A stretch of 64,000 nucleotides of DNA from Salvator merianae (GCA_003586115.2 QVOM02000053.1:3929524-3993523); one strand, 5' to 3'. Positions 1-10,020 are shown, counted from the first letter of the stretch. Numbers and translations: made by a program. The notes: generated by a model from the letters alone, not told the origin.

Positions 1-797
1 AGACAAAGACAACCTGAGTAAACACAAAATTCAGCTTTCAAATGAAACTTTTATTTATTGAGGGAAAAAAAAATCCAGTACCTATAACACCCATTGAAAA
101 GGTAACTGACCCCTTAATTACTCGGTCAACTAATGTACCAAATTTAATTGATAACTGGGTTCAGAGTAGACATACCCAGGTCTGCCCTATGGAATCCAGT
201 CATCACTTAAAAAGAACATTTGCAGCAATGTGGATTAAGATAAACGGCCTCAACAAGCAACACACTATGTCATGATCAAAAGAAATCCCAGATCTGCCAT
301 TTAACCTTATCTTGTTTAAGGTTTTGTATAATTTTGTTACATATTATCTTGTATAACATGAGATTTTATAATGTATTACAATGTTTCAGAGGCCTAGACA
401 TTGCAGTCTAATTTCATAAGGGAGGTGTTCCAGCCTCTTGATCATTGTGGTTGCCTTTTTCTGCGCTTTTTCTAGTTCCACAATATCCTTTCTGAGGTGT
501 GGTGACCAGGATTATATACAATATTCAAAATGTGGCCTCACCATAAAGAGGTACAACTCTTCTGTTTCCTTTCTAATTACCCCTAGCACTGAGTTTGCTT
601 TTTTTCACTGCTGCTGCACATTGGGTTTATTTATTTACTGAATTTATACAGTTACCCTTGACTTTATTTTTTTCTTTTAAAGGAGAAAGCAAACACAGAA
701 CAAACAAATTGAAATTGAATCATTTTGTGAAGTCAAAAAGAAAACAAACAAAAAAAGAATCCCAGTGTATTTTTTGGGAGTATACAAAGACAGATAC
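1..797 (-). other. DYNLRB2: DYNLRB2 intron 2, 5' portion
   Basis: The intron starts at the GT donor at 797-796 (minus strand) and runs off the window at position 1. It holds a decayed CR1 LINE fragment (about 380-625). The rest is AT-rich and unremarkable. The part of the roadblock domain expected after NAEG (the IPI... segment) was looked for on the minus strand and not found, so exon 3 must lie further left. Confidence 0.8.
380..625 (-). mobile_element. CR1 LINE fragment, ORF2 C-terminal region
   Basis: Read on the minus strand this tract gives, across stops and frame changes, peptides typical of the region just after the reverse transcriptase domain of sauropsid CR1: LYLFMVRPHFEYCI, then SWSPHL, KDIVELEKAQKKAT and MIKRLEHLP. 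There are in-frame stops and no flanking target duplication was seen. This is a dead 5'- and 3'-truncated copy inside a DYNLRB2 intron, in the same orientation as the gene. Confidence 0.75.
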
Positions 798-2439
798 CTT
801 CTGCATTTACAACAATAGTTCCAATAACTCCTTTATGGGCTTGGATCCTCTTCAAAGTTTCTTCTACCTCTGCCTGTAAAAGAAACAAAATCACTGAGAA
901 CAGGTGCACTTAGAAGGAATTTCCTTGCACAAATAGGAACAAGATAGTTTTTGTTAAAATGATGTTACCTAGCTATATAGGACTTCAAATTCCATCATTC
1001 TTAGCCTGTTGACTTAGTGCTGATATGAACTGTAATCCCAAAAATGCCAGCTTATCAATAATGCATGGTTGAAGACCAAGGTAAGACTCACTGTAGTGCA
1101 TTTCCCACATCTGAAATTTTGCATAGTTTGTACAGTATAAATGACAGGGCGTCACTATAGCACACTAACACATCATCTAGCTTTGCATGTGGGCAGTTCC
1201 AAGAAGGCAAAAGTAACCCTCTTTCATAACATGGCCAAGAAAACTGCATTGGTGCATCTAGGGAGTCACCAAGAATATAGCTCAAATCAGAAGTGTCTTC
1301 AGAGTGTAAATAAGCTTCTGTTTTTACACATAATATGACCGAAAACAATCACACTGGAGAGAATCTGAGAGAGAAATTCTGTGCATCGTGAACAAACATT
1401 TATACTGTGGGCAACCTTGCATGTGAACATGACTCCATTCAGTACAAAAATGGCTTTTTCTCAGGTTTTTCAGCTATATTAACTTTCTACAGGCCTGTGC
1501 AAATAAAAGCTAGTGGAGCTGAAATAAGCATTAAAAGCCAGGCATCAAAAGGCTGATAGCTACTAAGGATGCATTTAAAGAATAGGTAAAGGCCAGGTTT
1601 GGCTTCTTCCATATCACTATAAATCCGGCCAAAGGACAGAATTGGTTGGAACACCCATTTGCTTTAAGAATGCTTTCACCATGTATTATCGCTCAGGATC
1701 AGTGCAATGAAAGATAGGATCGCTTTTGCGCTGGCCGCTTTTCTACACGCTTAACGTGACAGCAGCCGATCGCTCACTAGTGAGTAAGCGTGAACAGGCT
1801 CACAGATAATGCAGAAAGAAGCCGGCTTGTCGCTTGGCGGACCTGCCGGATCAAAATCTCGGTGCCAACGAGGACGAGCCCTGCTACTTAGGATGCCCCT
1901 TCTTTCGTGGGCATCACCCTGGCGCTTCTCGGCCCACCAAGCCACCTGCATCCCGCCGCGCCCCCCCCCCCTCCCCGAGCAGGGATACGGAAGCGATCTG
2001 CCATTGCCTTCTGCCAGGGGCACCTCGGGGACTGATCCTGGAACTCTGCGCGTGCACAGAGGATGCTTCTCCGCGAACGTGCCCGCTTTCCGGTATTAAA
2101 TCGGCACCCGAAAACATTTTGAGCTGTTTCCTAGGGGTGGGGGTGGGGTCTATGCTTGGGGTGGGCATCCCATTCCTTATCCATCGACCCCTTTCGATGT
2201 GGCCCCGCGCTCGATCCGCCACCCCTCCTCCGATTTCCCGATCCTCCCTTTCTTGTTTGTTTGTTTGTTTGTTTGTTTTCTCCATGCAAGCGCGGCCACC
2301 CCTTCGCCCCTCCTGCCTGCCTGCCTCCCCCTCTTAAGGCAGGAGCTCCAGCGTCCCCGTCGGCCGTCGGCCCTCTGGATACGTCCCTCCGATCACCATC
2401 ACCGCCGCCCTTTCGTTTCTCCAACGCTCAGCTTACCAT
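798..2439 (-). CDS. DYNLRB2: Dynein light chain roadblock-type 2, first two coding exons (5' part of gene)
   Basis: Exon 2 is 873-798: on the minus strand a CAG acceptor (876-874) is followed by 76 bases coding for [15 protein letters not shown] and then [10 protein letters not shown], ending in the first base of a split codon before a GT donor (797-796). This matches the start of the roadblock/LC7 light chain family. The residues RIQ.HKGVIGT.VVNAE fit DYNLRB2 better than DYNLRB1, which as recalled has RLQSQKGVQGIIVVNTE. Exon 1 contributes only the ATG at 2439-2437, directly followed by the donor GTAAGC (2436-2431); M plus AEVEETL restores the family N-terminus. Intron 1 is 1,563 bp. The family protein is about 96 residues, so some 70 residues in later exons lie left of position 1; no exon 3 was found in 1-797. 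The product is a homodimeric light chain of cytoplasmic dynein intermediate chains, in vertebrates linked to ciliated cells and spermatogenesis. Confidence 0.93.
874..2436 (-). other. DYNLRB2: DYNLRB2 intron 1
   Basis: The intron is bounded by GTAAGC (2436-2431) and a pyrimidine-rich TTTTACAG acceptor (ending 874) on the minus strand. Its first 700 bases lie in the CpG island and include a (TTTG)n run. The remainder (about 880-1700) is ordinary AT-rich sequence without a recognised repeat. Confidence 0.85.
2252..2279. repeat. (TTTG)n microsatellite
   Basis: About seven perfect copies of TTTG lie within the CpG island, in DYNLRB2 intron 1. Confidence 0.9.
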
Positions 2440-2594
2440 GCCGCCGCCGAACAGGCTTCGCCAGCAACGCCGCCGCCGCTTCAGCAGGCCTCCCCGTTGC
2501 TATGGAGCTTCTGGGCTGCTGCTGCGGAAGTCTGTGGTAAGCGGAGCGGAAGTGAGAGGGGAGGGACTTCGTGGAAGGTCGGGTTTGTGCGCAC

Positions 2595-2606
2595 TGCGCC
2601 TGCGCG
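2595..2606. promoter_or_regulatory. NRF1-like site
   Basis: TGCGCCTGCGCG matches the NRF1 consensus YGCGCAYGCGCR at 11 of 12 positions. It lies in a GC-rich run 20 bp from the X-box-like motif, a frequent arrangement in CpG-island promoters. Binding is inferred. Confidence 0.5.
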
Positions 2607-2624
2607 TAGGGTCTGCGGCTTGGC

Positions 2625-2637
2625 GTTGCTGAATAAC
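2625..2637. promoter_or_regulatory. RFX X-box-like motif upstream of DYNLRB2
   Basis: The 13 bases GTTGCTGAATAAC fit the imperfect X-box palindrome GTNRCC-N(0-3)-RGYAAC with one mismatch in each half and a 1-base spacer. The site is 186 bp upstream of the start codon. RFX factors drive cilia genes through such sites, which suits DYNLRB2. A second, half-site-like match GTTGCTATGG lies at 2496-2505. This is inferred from motif and context only. Confidence 0.5.
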
Positions 2638-2650
2638 TGGGACGCTGCAG

Positions 2651-3015
2651 CGAGGAAGCAGCAGAAGCTCTGGGTGTCTCGTTCGTTCTGTGTTTTTAGC
2701 CTGGATGTGTGCATGGAAGGTATCTTTTCCGGATATAGGTGGCAGCAGACATTCATCCTGTTGCATTATCATCCCCGTCCCCACCACAACTGCTGTGGTT
2801 ATGATTATTACAATGCACAACCTGCTCCATTGCCAGGGGTATTTCTCTTTGATACCGTCCTCCTAGGTGACCGGAGGACTCAGTGCTAACCCCTTTCACC
2901 TGCTTTTTGTTGGGCCTCAGCGCTCTTCCGGTAGCATTTCAGTAATAGCTTGGATGCTGCTAGCTTGGATGAGGATAGAAACCAGAGCTATCTCCAGAAT
3001 TCACTGTCCGGTTAT
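2651..3015. other. Intergenic DNA just upstream of the DYNLRB2 promoter
   Basis: This stretch is moderately GC-rich with no recognised repeat and no convincing exon. If a divergent transcript starts at the CpG island, a part of it would run through here. Confidence 0.5.
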
Positions 3016-3018
3016 GAT

Positions 3019-3259
3019 ACATAAGAACATAAGAGGAGCCCTGCTGGATGACGCCGCGGCCCATCGAGTCCAGCGTCTTCTCTCACACCGTGTCCACCAG
3101 TTGCTTCTGGGCATCCTTCTCCTGCTCTTGACTCTCTGTAAATGTCCCCCAGAGGCCTCCTGCCTGTCCTTCCAACATGGAGGTAGTACCTAGGCACCCA
3201 TTCCAGTAGCCACTGATTTCTGTGAATCTGTCCAATCCATTCTTAAACTTATCCAGGCT
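3019..3259 (-). mobile_element. CR1-type LINE 3' end
   Basis: Begins with ACATAAGAACATAAGAGG, then the block that on the minus strand reads (C)TGGACT(A)GATGGGCC...GATCCAGCAGGGCTC. This is a common 3' untranslated end of squamate CR1 copies. Four other copies of the same end are in the window (6985-7253, 12040-12155, 16775-17065, 33453-33706). The 5' part is missing, as usual for CR1. The copy is diverged, for example GATGACGCCGCGG in place of GATCAGGCCATGG. Confidence 0.75.
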
Positions 3260-4137
3260 GAAAATAGTATCCTTTGCATTTTGCTTTCTGTTGCAAAGGT
3301 GTGGTTTCTCCTAAATAACAGCCTACAACACCAGAGGAGAAGGGGAAGATTAATTGCATTCTAAATCACATACTATAGCAAAGGAGTAGCGCAGAGATCA
3401 GGGAGGGCCCTAATATAAGAGCAATTACATTGGAAGTCGAGATACCAGTAGGTGTCCTTTAAGAATCATATAAATTTCACGCATGAGAAGGCTGTTTTTC
3501 TTTTTTTCAAAATACTTGGTGTTTCATGTACTCTTAAGGATACAGTGTATCTTGTTTGTTATACAGGAAGGAGTAATAATCTCCAAAATCTCCAAAACAG
3601 ACATCTTTTGTTGTTGGTCCAGGATAACAATCACACAGAAGAAAACACACCGGAAGTCTCAGTTTTAGTAAATAAAACATACAAGGGAACAACCGGGAAA
3701 GAGCTCAATAGAGCAAAATGCTGAGAGACACAGACCTCTGCCATGCAAAGGGCAGCTTTTAAGATGGATTTTTTTAAAAAAAAATTGCAAATGAGTTTGG
3801 CTCAGACTCTGGATTGTTAAATTTATCACATTAGTCACATTTGGACTGAATTTGGCTTTAGGTTCTCATCATCAGCATTTGTTGGGAGTGTGCAGTAAAT
3901 GGAACAACTGCCAAAATATGTCACAGAATGTTCATGCTGATGAAATTTAGTGAGTGGATCCTCTTAGACCAGTGAATCTCAAACTGTGGTTTTCCAGAAA
4001 TTCCTAAGCAACAGCTCCTGGCATTCCACTGCTGGCATTCTGTGCGAGGCCCTCTTTTAGAAGAACCAAGGTTTCTTTCCATCGAATTTACAGATCCTGT
4101 TTTCTGTTCCCAAGCTGTACCCACACACAATAAAAAA
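3260..4137. other. Intergenic DNA, nothing recognised
   Basis: AT-rich sequence without an identifiable gene or repeat. A weak resemblance to the hairpin element near 60.5 kb is seen around 3990-4040 (CATTCCACTGCTGG) but is not strong enough to call. Confidence 0.4.
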
Positions 4138-4215
4138 CTGGCTCAAAAACAGCTTAATGGTGGTAGTGTCAGCATGCAACTGCCTTAACCCACATTAAGG
4201 TTAGAGTTGTGAACG
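4138..4215 (+). repeat. Half copy of a foldback element (related to 63098-63250)
   Basis: CTCAAAAACAGCTTA followed by GTAGTGTC, then CATGC and a CATTAA block in the same order as the left arm at 63098-63170. The right arm is not found here, so this is a partial copy. Confidence 0.5.
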
Positions 4216-5980
4216 TATTCCAGCAAATAGACAAAACAGTCCAGCTTTGTAGTTTTTGTTGATCTCTCAGAAGCTTTGGGTACAATTGCTATCAGCCCCA
4301 CAAACTGCATTCCAAAGCATCTGGGAGATGTTAGAATTAGGTTGGTCCATTGGAATATCTTTCCCCATTCTGATGTATCATTTCAATTAGTTCATCTGCC
4401 ACCATCACAGCTTTTGTTAACTGCTCTAAAGCATTCCTGATTTTCAGTGCTTTGCTGCTGTAGCCTTTGCTAGTTTTCACAGAAATTCAAGAAGAATCTG
4501 ATGCTTATCTTTTCCAGAGTTCATTAAAAGTTTAAGAATAGATCAAACTGGTGAATGCACAGCCTATTCTCTGTCAGTTGATTAATAATGTGCATTATTC
4601 CTTTCCACTTAATTAAGAAATGGACTTTTCCCCAGAGTCTGAAAGCTGTCTTTTCCAAGACTTACATTTATGTATCATAACTGTTGTGGACTGAAGCCCA
4701 GTTCGTCACATGCATGCAGTATTATCTCTTATTGGCAGTCATATGCTGCTAAGCTGCCAAAGAGTATGGAGCAGTTGCCAATCTTCTTCAGTCACTCATC
4801 AAAAGCGGCGGGGGGGGGATATTTGGAGCTGTTTGGGACACTATAGAAGAGGCTGTCAATTGTCTATACCGGGGTGGAGATGTTCAAGTCTTCTGCAGAG
4901 TCACCGTTTGTCAGTGAAGAGAATAGATGCTTTACTGTCACAGTGCGCTTAAAGATTTGAAACAGAAGGTTCTTCGCCCAATATTCAACCACGGATAACA
5001 GCCAAACTTCAGAAATGGGGATATAGGATAGGAATTGTGGAAGTAGGAGGCAGGAGGCAGGGGCTGAGCTCCAATTTATTCAGTTTATTAGGTGTCATCT
5101 TCATACTGATGGCATCTAAAGCCAAAACTCTGAATGACCTTCTCCAGTGGTTTCCATACCACCAGCAGAATCACTTCTGAAAGGCTCCTTCAATTTCACT
5201 GTGACCTGCAAGAGCACAGTGGAGTCTTGCCTTCTGGTAGGGATTAGGCACTGGATTGGCTATGGAATACCAGGCAAATAAAGAAAACCAGAGGATTCTG
5301 TCTGTGCTGCCCACCGGGGATGCCAATTTAGACCTCAGACCTGCACAAACTGAACTCATTCTAACTGCATCTGATGCTTGCGAAGGAGGCACTGCAGAGT
5401 TTGTGGCCTGATCTTATCTCTGCAACTTCTCTTTGCAGACTTTGTGTTATACAGATGTCCCGTGCATAACATGGTCCTTCCAGAGCATGGTTTTTGGCTA
5501 TGCACAGGAGGAAAATGCAGCTTCTTGTGCATAATGGCAAATTGTGTTTTGTAAGTAATTGGCAGCAAATGAACAACAGAGAAAAATGGTTCCCCTGGCT
5601 GTAGTTGGTGAAAGTGGCAATTTTTATGTTTTTAGATGAAGCATATGATGTGGGGGAGACTGTACATCTTTTCCAAATATTCTGTCTTGCGCTATCCAAT
5701 TTTTCTAGCATTCCCTCCTTGATCTTCTCATAATTCTATAACTTCCTTGTAGCCCTTTCATTTATGTTTCACTGATCATTCCTTTTTTTTCCTCACAAAA
5801 ACCTACTTCCTCTTGGCTATTCAGTCATAACAGCTCATTGAACCTTAACAAATTTACAGAATTAATTTTGATAAACATTTCCATTAGAAGTGGGGAAAAA
5901 TATGGAAGAAAATAAAACTTCTGCATATAGCTTTTAATATTAAATAGACTGAGTGAAGAATAATTTACAGGCAACAATTC
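4216..5980. other. Intergenic DNA, nothing recognised
   Basis: No repeat, RNA gene or coding exon could be identified. Open frames in this interval (for example the minus-strand frame 5361-5711) lack any family signature and are read as chance frames. Confidence 0.4.
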
Positions 5981-5984
5981 CCAA

Positions 5985-6250
5985 CTAGTATAAGAAACAT
6001 TTCTAGACTTTTATTTCACATAGGAAAAAGATCTTCACAGTTATTAAGAGAGTTCATCAATCTGAGTAGATATAACAGAAAAATCTTCCATTTGTGGCTA
6101 ATATGAGGGAAAGGTCTTCATCCGTATTAATTAAGGGAAGTTAATTACTCATGGTTAGTAGAAGAGAAAATTCTTCTTTCACAGAAAATATATTTAAGAG
6201 AGTGGAGAGATTAGGTCATCTACAGCTAGTATAGTGGAAAGATTTTCATT
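5985..6250. repeat. Degenerate tandem repeat, unit roughly 70-80 bp
   Basis: A motif like TAGTATAGNGGAAAGATCTTCA recurs at about 6017, 6064, 6096, 6153 and 6223 and more weakly at 5985. It alternates with a second motif like TATTAAGAGAG at about 6042, 6125 and 6188. Spacing is irregular, so the array has suffered insertions and deletions. It matches no repeat family known to me. Confidence 0.45.
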
Positions 6251-6980
6251 TTCTGTTTACAAAGGAAATTGTTTCTTATTCTATTTTGGTGTGAGGTGTT
6301 AATATAGTGTAGAAACAATCCAATGCATACAAGGATATTTATTTGCACATAATGGATCACTGTGTCTAGGTGATCTCTGTCTAGGAAGCTACCTAATTAA
6401 TCTAAAATAGATACAGGCACTTCTAGTCACTGCTGCCACCTGAAATAGGGGAGGTTCCAGCAATATGCCTAAACTCTGCCCCTGTTGCCTGGAACACACA
6501 AAATCTTCATCTTTTCAGGATTCGGTCCTAGGCAGTGTCTCCACTTACCACCTGGGAGGGCACGGTCGGGATCAGTTGGTCCGGAATAGCCAGGCCTGCT
6601 GATCCTGACCACGGGAAGGCATGGGCAGAATCCACACCGTCGGCAATGATGGCACTGATCTGGATCAGCCCACACCGAAGTCTTGAAGCTTGTGTGAGTT
6701 TCATGGCCACACCCCTATGCCTCCAAGGACTAGGAGCAAATGTTCCTAGCCTCGGGGTCTCTGGGGAGTGCATTTCGGCACTGTGCTATGGTGTCCCACT
6801 GACATACACCCCCCAGTAGTCCTGAACACGGGATGCATGCCTTCTGCACGCCTCCTGTGTTCTGGATCAGCACCACTGGTCCATTGATAGACCTGACTAA
6901 ATGGGTCTGCCAGTGATTCGGATTAAAGCCTCCTTAATTTGGATCAGGCCCTGTCTAAAGCAGATAGAGCTATACCAATG
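6251..6980. other. Intergenic DNA, possible unclassified repeat
   Basis: The part from about 6530 to 6830 is unusually GC-rich for this intergenic region and starts with GTGTCTCCACTTACCA, a phrase resembling GTGCCTCCACTTACCA at 48990. It may be a diverged copy of the AAAATGGAGATG family listed elsewhere, but the match is short. Confidence 0.3.
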
Positions 6981-6984
6981 GAGG

Positions 6985-7253
6985 AAGGGGCCTCCTAGGT
7001 CCCGGATAGATTTAAGAATGGATTGGACAGATTCATGGAGGTCAGGGGTATTAATGGCTACTGGAATGGATGCCCAGGTACTGCCTCCAAGGTGGAGAGA
7101 CAGGCAGGATGCCTCTAAAGGCCATTTGCAGGTAAAGGTTTTGCCTTTTTCTTCTGCTGGAGAATGCCCAGGAGAAATTGATGGGCCACTGTGTGAAACA
7201 GGATACTGGACTAGACGGGCCATGGTCTAATCCAGCAGGGCTCCTCTTATGGC
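6985..7253 (+). mobile_element. CR1-type LINE 3' end
   Basis: Contains in order the CR1 3' landmarks ATTGGACAGATTCATGGAGG, ATTAATGGCTACTGGAATGG, CTGCCTCCAAGGTGGAGAG, CAGGCAGGATGCCTC, ACTAGACGGGCCATGG and AATCCAGCAGGGCTCCTC. The last ten or so bases of the usual end (ATGTTCTTATG) are replaced by unrelated sequence. It is 5'-truncated, with no coding part. Confidence 0.75.
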
Positions 7254-7269
7254 CCAGAGTCTCTCCCAC

Positions 7270-8455
7270 TTTTGATCCTGATATCAGTCAATGTAGGGTT
7301 TGCAGAAATAACATTTCTTTGTATCTTAAGCACTGAAATGTTTCCTTGTCACTGAAGCTTCAGTGCAATTGTCTGTGCTTCTTAGAAATTTCTTGTTCTC
7401 AGATTGGATGGTGTGTGCGGGGGGGGGGAGGAGAAACAACCCAAAAAGCCCTCTGAATTGCTTCTCAGCTACCTCTAGATGGTGCTCCTGTTATATTACA
7501 AAGAGGTGAGCACGCTTGTTTGAAGAGGAGCGCCAATGCCATATTCGCTTGGTGAAAGCGAGTGCCAGTGCATCGTTGCTCATGTGTGGTTGCAGTGCTT
7601 GCCTTCTCTGGTGATCCAAATTTACAAGAATGCCTCCGGGAAGACTGCCTCCAGAGTTAATTAGCGGCAGACATCGTTGGCTTCTTTGTAAACAATAACC
7701 AAGAGTTGATTTGTTTTTAAGAAGCACTTGTTTTAGTCAAATCCTCTGAGTGTCCCTGGGCATCTTTCTCCAGGGACCTTGTACAGCACATCTAGACCTG
7801 GAGTACAGATGAGGGCAGAGGTGAGCCGTGCTCTAGTCGGCGCTTCTGATTAACTGAAGGCCATAAGTACCTTAAGGCTCCCAGCTGCTGCTTCTGCGCT
7901 TGCACGCTAATGGAACTTTTATGGACCGTTTTCTTTTCCTTCCGAGAGCAGATTGTAAGTATGTGAAAATCACCGCTTTAGATCAAGAGCAAATTGATAA
8001 TAACCTCCGCGCACTTGGAAAGCAGAAATCGCATAATCCCTTTTTATTTGATCAGAGCAATGCACTTACGGCAGGGTTTTTTAGAAATGCATGTTTTATA
8101 GTCCAATTTTCTTCCTAGTTAAGCAAACTTTGCATAAGGAGAATACTTGGAAATCATGAGCGGGCTCTTACAAGTGACCTATCTGCCTTATTGGAAAGGG
8201 AGCGGAGTCCTAACTAGGTGTAATGGCCCCCACATTCAATCCCTGGCAGCTCAGAGAGGCTGCCAACCAGTGCAGACAACAGCAAATGAGAAGGGTAAAA
8301 TTTTGCGGAAGAAAATGTGATTGGGTTCTGCCGCTGAATAGCTACATGCCTGTGGCCAGGCTCTTTCTGGCATGGCAAAGCTGACAAATATCTCCTCCTG
8401 ATCTGGCAGCAGCTGCAGCAGATGCAGGGAAAGTACTTTGAAAGCTCTAAAACCT
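7270..8455. other. Intergenic DNA with one possible SINE fragment
   Basis: Mostly unrecognised sequence. At 8218-8290 the phrase ATTCAATCCCTGGCAGCTC with CTGCCAACCAGTGCAGACAA resembles the middle of a tRNA-derived squamate SINE, but neither its promoter nor its tail is clear. A short poly-G run (7420-7428) is present. Confidence 0.35.
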
Positions 8456-8458
8456 GGC

Positions 8459-8835
8459 TTTGTTTATTTATTTGAGTATTTTTATGCCCCTCTTCACCTG
8501 AAGATCCCAGGGAGGGTCATAACATAAAAAGATAAAAAACCCATAAAATAGTCTAAAACCTATACTTAAAATATAATTTCCTCCCACTCCTTAGCAGGAC
8601 AATACTAACGGGAAGCTAAACAACAAAGACCTGGGTGAAGAGGAATAGTTTAACCAGGCACCGAAAAGCATATTCAGATGGTTCCTGTTGTATGTTCGGA
8701 GGAAGGATGTTCCAAAGTCTGGGAGCTACCACGGAAAAAGCCCTCTAAGAGTGGTGGGGCTACAAGAAGGCCCTTGTGATCTTAATACTCAGGCAGATCC
8801 ATATGGGAGAAAGTGCTTCTTCAGATATCTAGAAC
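8459..8835 (-). mobile_element. Retroelement 3' region, squamate dispersed repeat
   Basis: On the minus strand this ends in a TAAA-type tail (TTTATTTATTTG at 8461-8474 on plus), preceded by the conserved block that on plus reads TATGCCCCTCTTCACC..GGGAGGGTCATAACA. The inner part has AAGTCTGGGAGCTACCACGG and AAAAGCCCTC, which are landmarks of a widespread squamate repeat. No open reading frame is preserved. Assignment to a LINE clade is not certain. Confidence 0.55.
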
Positions 8836-8838
8836 ACA

Positions 8839-8925
8839 AGCCATTTATTTATTTATTTGTTTATTTATTTATGTGCATTTTTATCCCACCCTATTCCCAC
8901 AGGTCACAGAAGCAACCCCTGAGGA
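8839..8925 (-). mobile_element. Short retroelement 3'-end fragment with (TTTA)n tail
   Basis: An A/T tetranucleotide tail (about 8841-8873) is followed by ATTTTTATCCCACCC, the same kind of end as the neighbour at 8459 and in the same orientation. This is an abutting second insertion or an internal duplication. Confidence 0.45.
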
Positions 8926-9156
8926 ACTTCACAGGAGAGTTCCCAGAGCGTACTGAATTTGTAAACTCATTCATACGACCCGTAATTGAATATCCAAATG
9001 CTCTGAGTGTTTCCTCTGGACTACTTGCTAACCAAGCATACTGAGAACTAACATGAAGCTGCATCCACTTCCAGAAGGTACGCTGGATCTCCACTTGCTT
9101 CAGGAGCTGGCTTCCGCATAGGTACCTGGAAGGAGATGTCATAATCGGCACTCCAA

Positions 9157-9253
9157 AAGAAGAGAAGAAGAAGAAGAAGAAGAAGAAGCAGAAGCAGAAG
9201 AAGAAGAAGAAGAAGAAGAAGAAGAAGAAGAAGAAGAAGAAGAAGAAGAAGAA
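9157..9253. repeat. (AAG)n microsatellite, purine strand on plus
   Basis: Nearly 100 bases of AAG repeats with two CAG interruptions. It abuts the 3' end of the minus-strand SINE at 9254-9528 and has probably grown from its tail. The poly-leucine open frame on the opposite strand (9296-9048) is only this repeat. Confidence 0.9.
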
Positions 9254-9528
9254 CTTGGTTTTTATACCCTGCTTTTCTCGGCCGAAGCTGACTCAAAGCG
9301 GCTTACAAGGTTATTTTTCGCCCGAAGGCTTACATCTATCTTCTGCATTACACAATGTGATGCTTCCTATTTATCTACTTGCAATTACTTGCTTTCGAAC
9401 AGCTAGGTTGGCTGGAGCTAGAGGCCAGCAGAGGGCGCTCATCCCCTCTACACGGCAGATAGGGGCCTTGAACTCTGATCCTCCTATTGAAAGATCAGTG
9501 CCTTAGCCTTCTGCGCCACCGTGCCTCC
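9254..9528 (-). mobile_element. tRNA-derived SINE
   Basis: On the minus strand it starts near 9528 with an A-box-like TGGCGCAGAAGG (9518-9507) and a B-box-like AGTTCAAGGCC (9474-9464). It ends with a 3' block reading TAAGCCGCTTTGAGTC, then AAGCAGGGTATAAAAACCAA, next to the CTT-type tail. The layout (RNA polymerase III promoter head, LINE-like 3' end, simple-repeat tail) is that of squamate tRNA SINEs. Length is about 275 bp without the tail. Confidence 0.7.
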
Positions 9529-10020
9529 ACCTCCAAAGACACCTCCTCACCTCTGTGTTTCAAGCAGCAATGCGAGGTGCCTGCGGCGAGGGCAGAAAAA
9601 GTTGCCCTGCAGAAGAGAGACACCTTGGATGGTTGTCACAGCCGCGGATGGAGCAGTGGTCCTGCCACACGGCTTCTGCTGCCGCCTCTTGTGCAGGGGC
9701 AGCAGCAAGGGCGCTTTTCGAAGATGCCCCTGACAATATGTGGAGACGCTGCCGTGGTCTCGTTGGTTTCTGGCAGCACAACCAGTGACATTTATGAGCT
9801 CTTGAACACTAAGCTGTGTTGTTATAAGTCATGAATATTTTTCCTCTTACCAGATTTGCTAGTCTTGAAGATGCCGCAAGTATTTTTGTGGCTTTAACAC
9901 GATGCTCCAGTTCCCACAGCCGAGGAATCCACAGGGCACGTTGCTCCAGTTTGTCACCCTCTTTCTTCCTCATTGAGTCCCTAGGAGAATAAAATTGGCT
10001 TTATTGTGTACATGAAGTCC
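9529..10020. other. Intergenic DNA, nothing recognised
   Basis: Several overlapping open frames exist here in both directions, but none shows a domain or a splice context. GC content is somewhat above its surroundings. Confidence 0.4.

Larger units (their letters stand above)
1725..2650. promoter_or_regulatory. CpG island and promoter region of DYNLRB2
   Basis: This is the only long GC- and CpG-rich stretch in the window, with many CGCC, GCCGCC and GCGC blocks (for example 2400-2480 and 2590-2610). It sharply differs from the AT-rich flanks. It spans the DYNLRB2 start codon (2439-2437), its 5' untranslated region (higher coordinates, transcription start not determined, perhaps 2450-2590) and the start of intron 1. 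No TATA box is obvious, as usual for such promoters. A plus-strand donor-like site at 2536 suggests it might also fire in the other direction. Confidence 0.8.

Noticed and set aside
1..797. DYNLRB2 exon 3
   Set aside because: The expected IPI/TTLDN-type segment could not be found on the minus strand in any frame.
1834..2632. Several long plus and minus frames at 1.8-2.6 kb
   Set aside because: They lie in a CpG island, where stop codons are rare by composition; all frames are open in turn and none has a domain. The only supported coding here is the DYNLRB2 start codon.
8218..8290. Possible SINE fragment
   Set aside because: Only one inner block resembles a known squamate SINE; neither promoter boxes nor tail could be identified, so it is mentioned but not called.
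9048..9296. Minus-strand open frame with a run of about 30 leucines
   Set aside because: It is only the CTT strand of the (AAG)n microsatellite next to a SINE.
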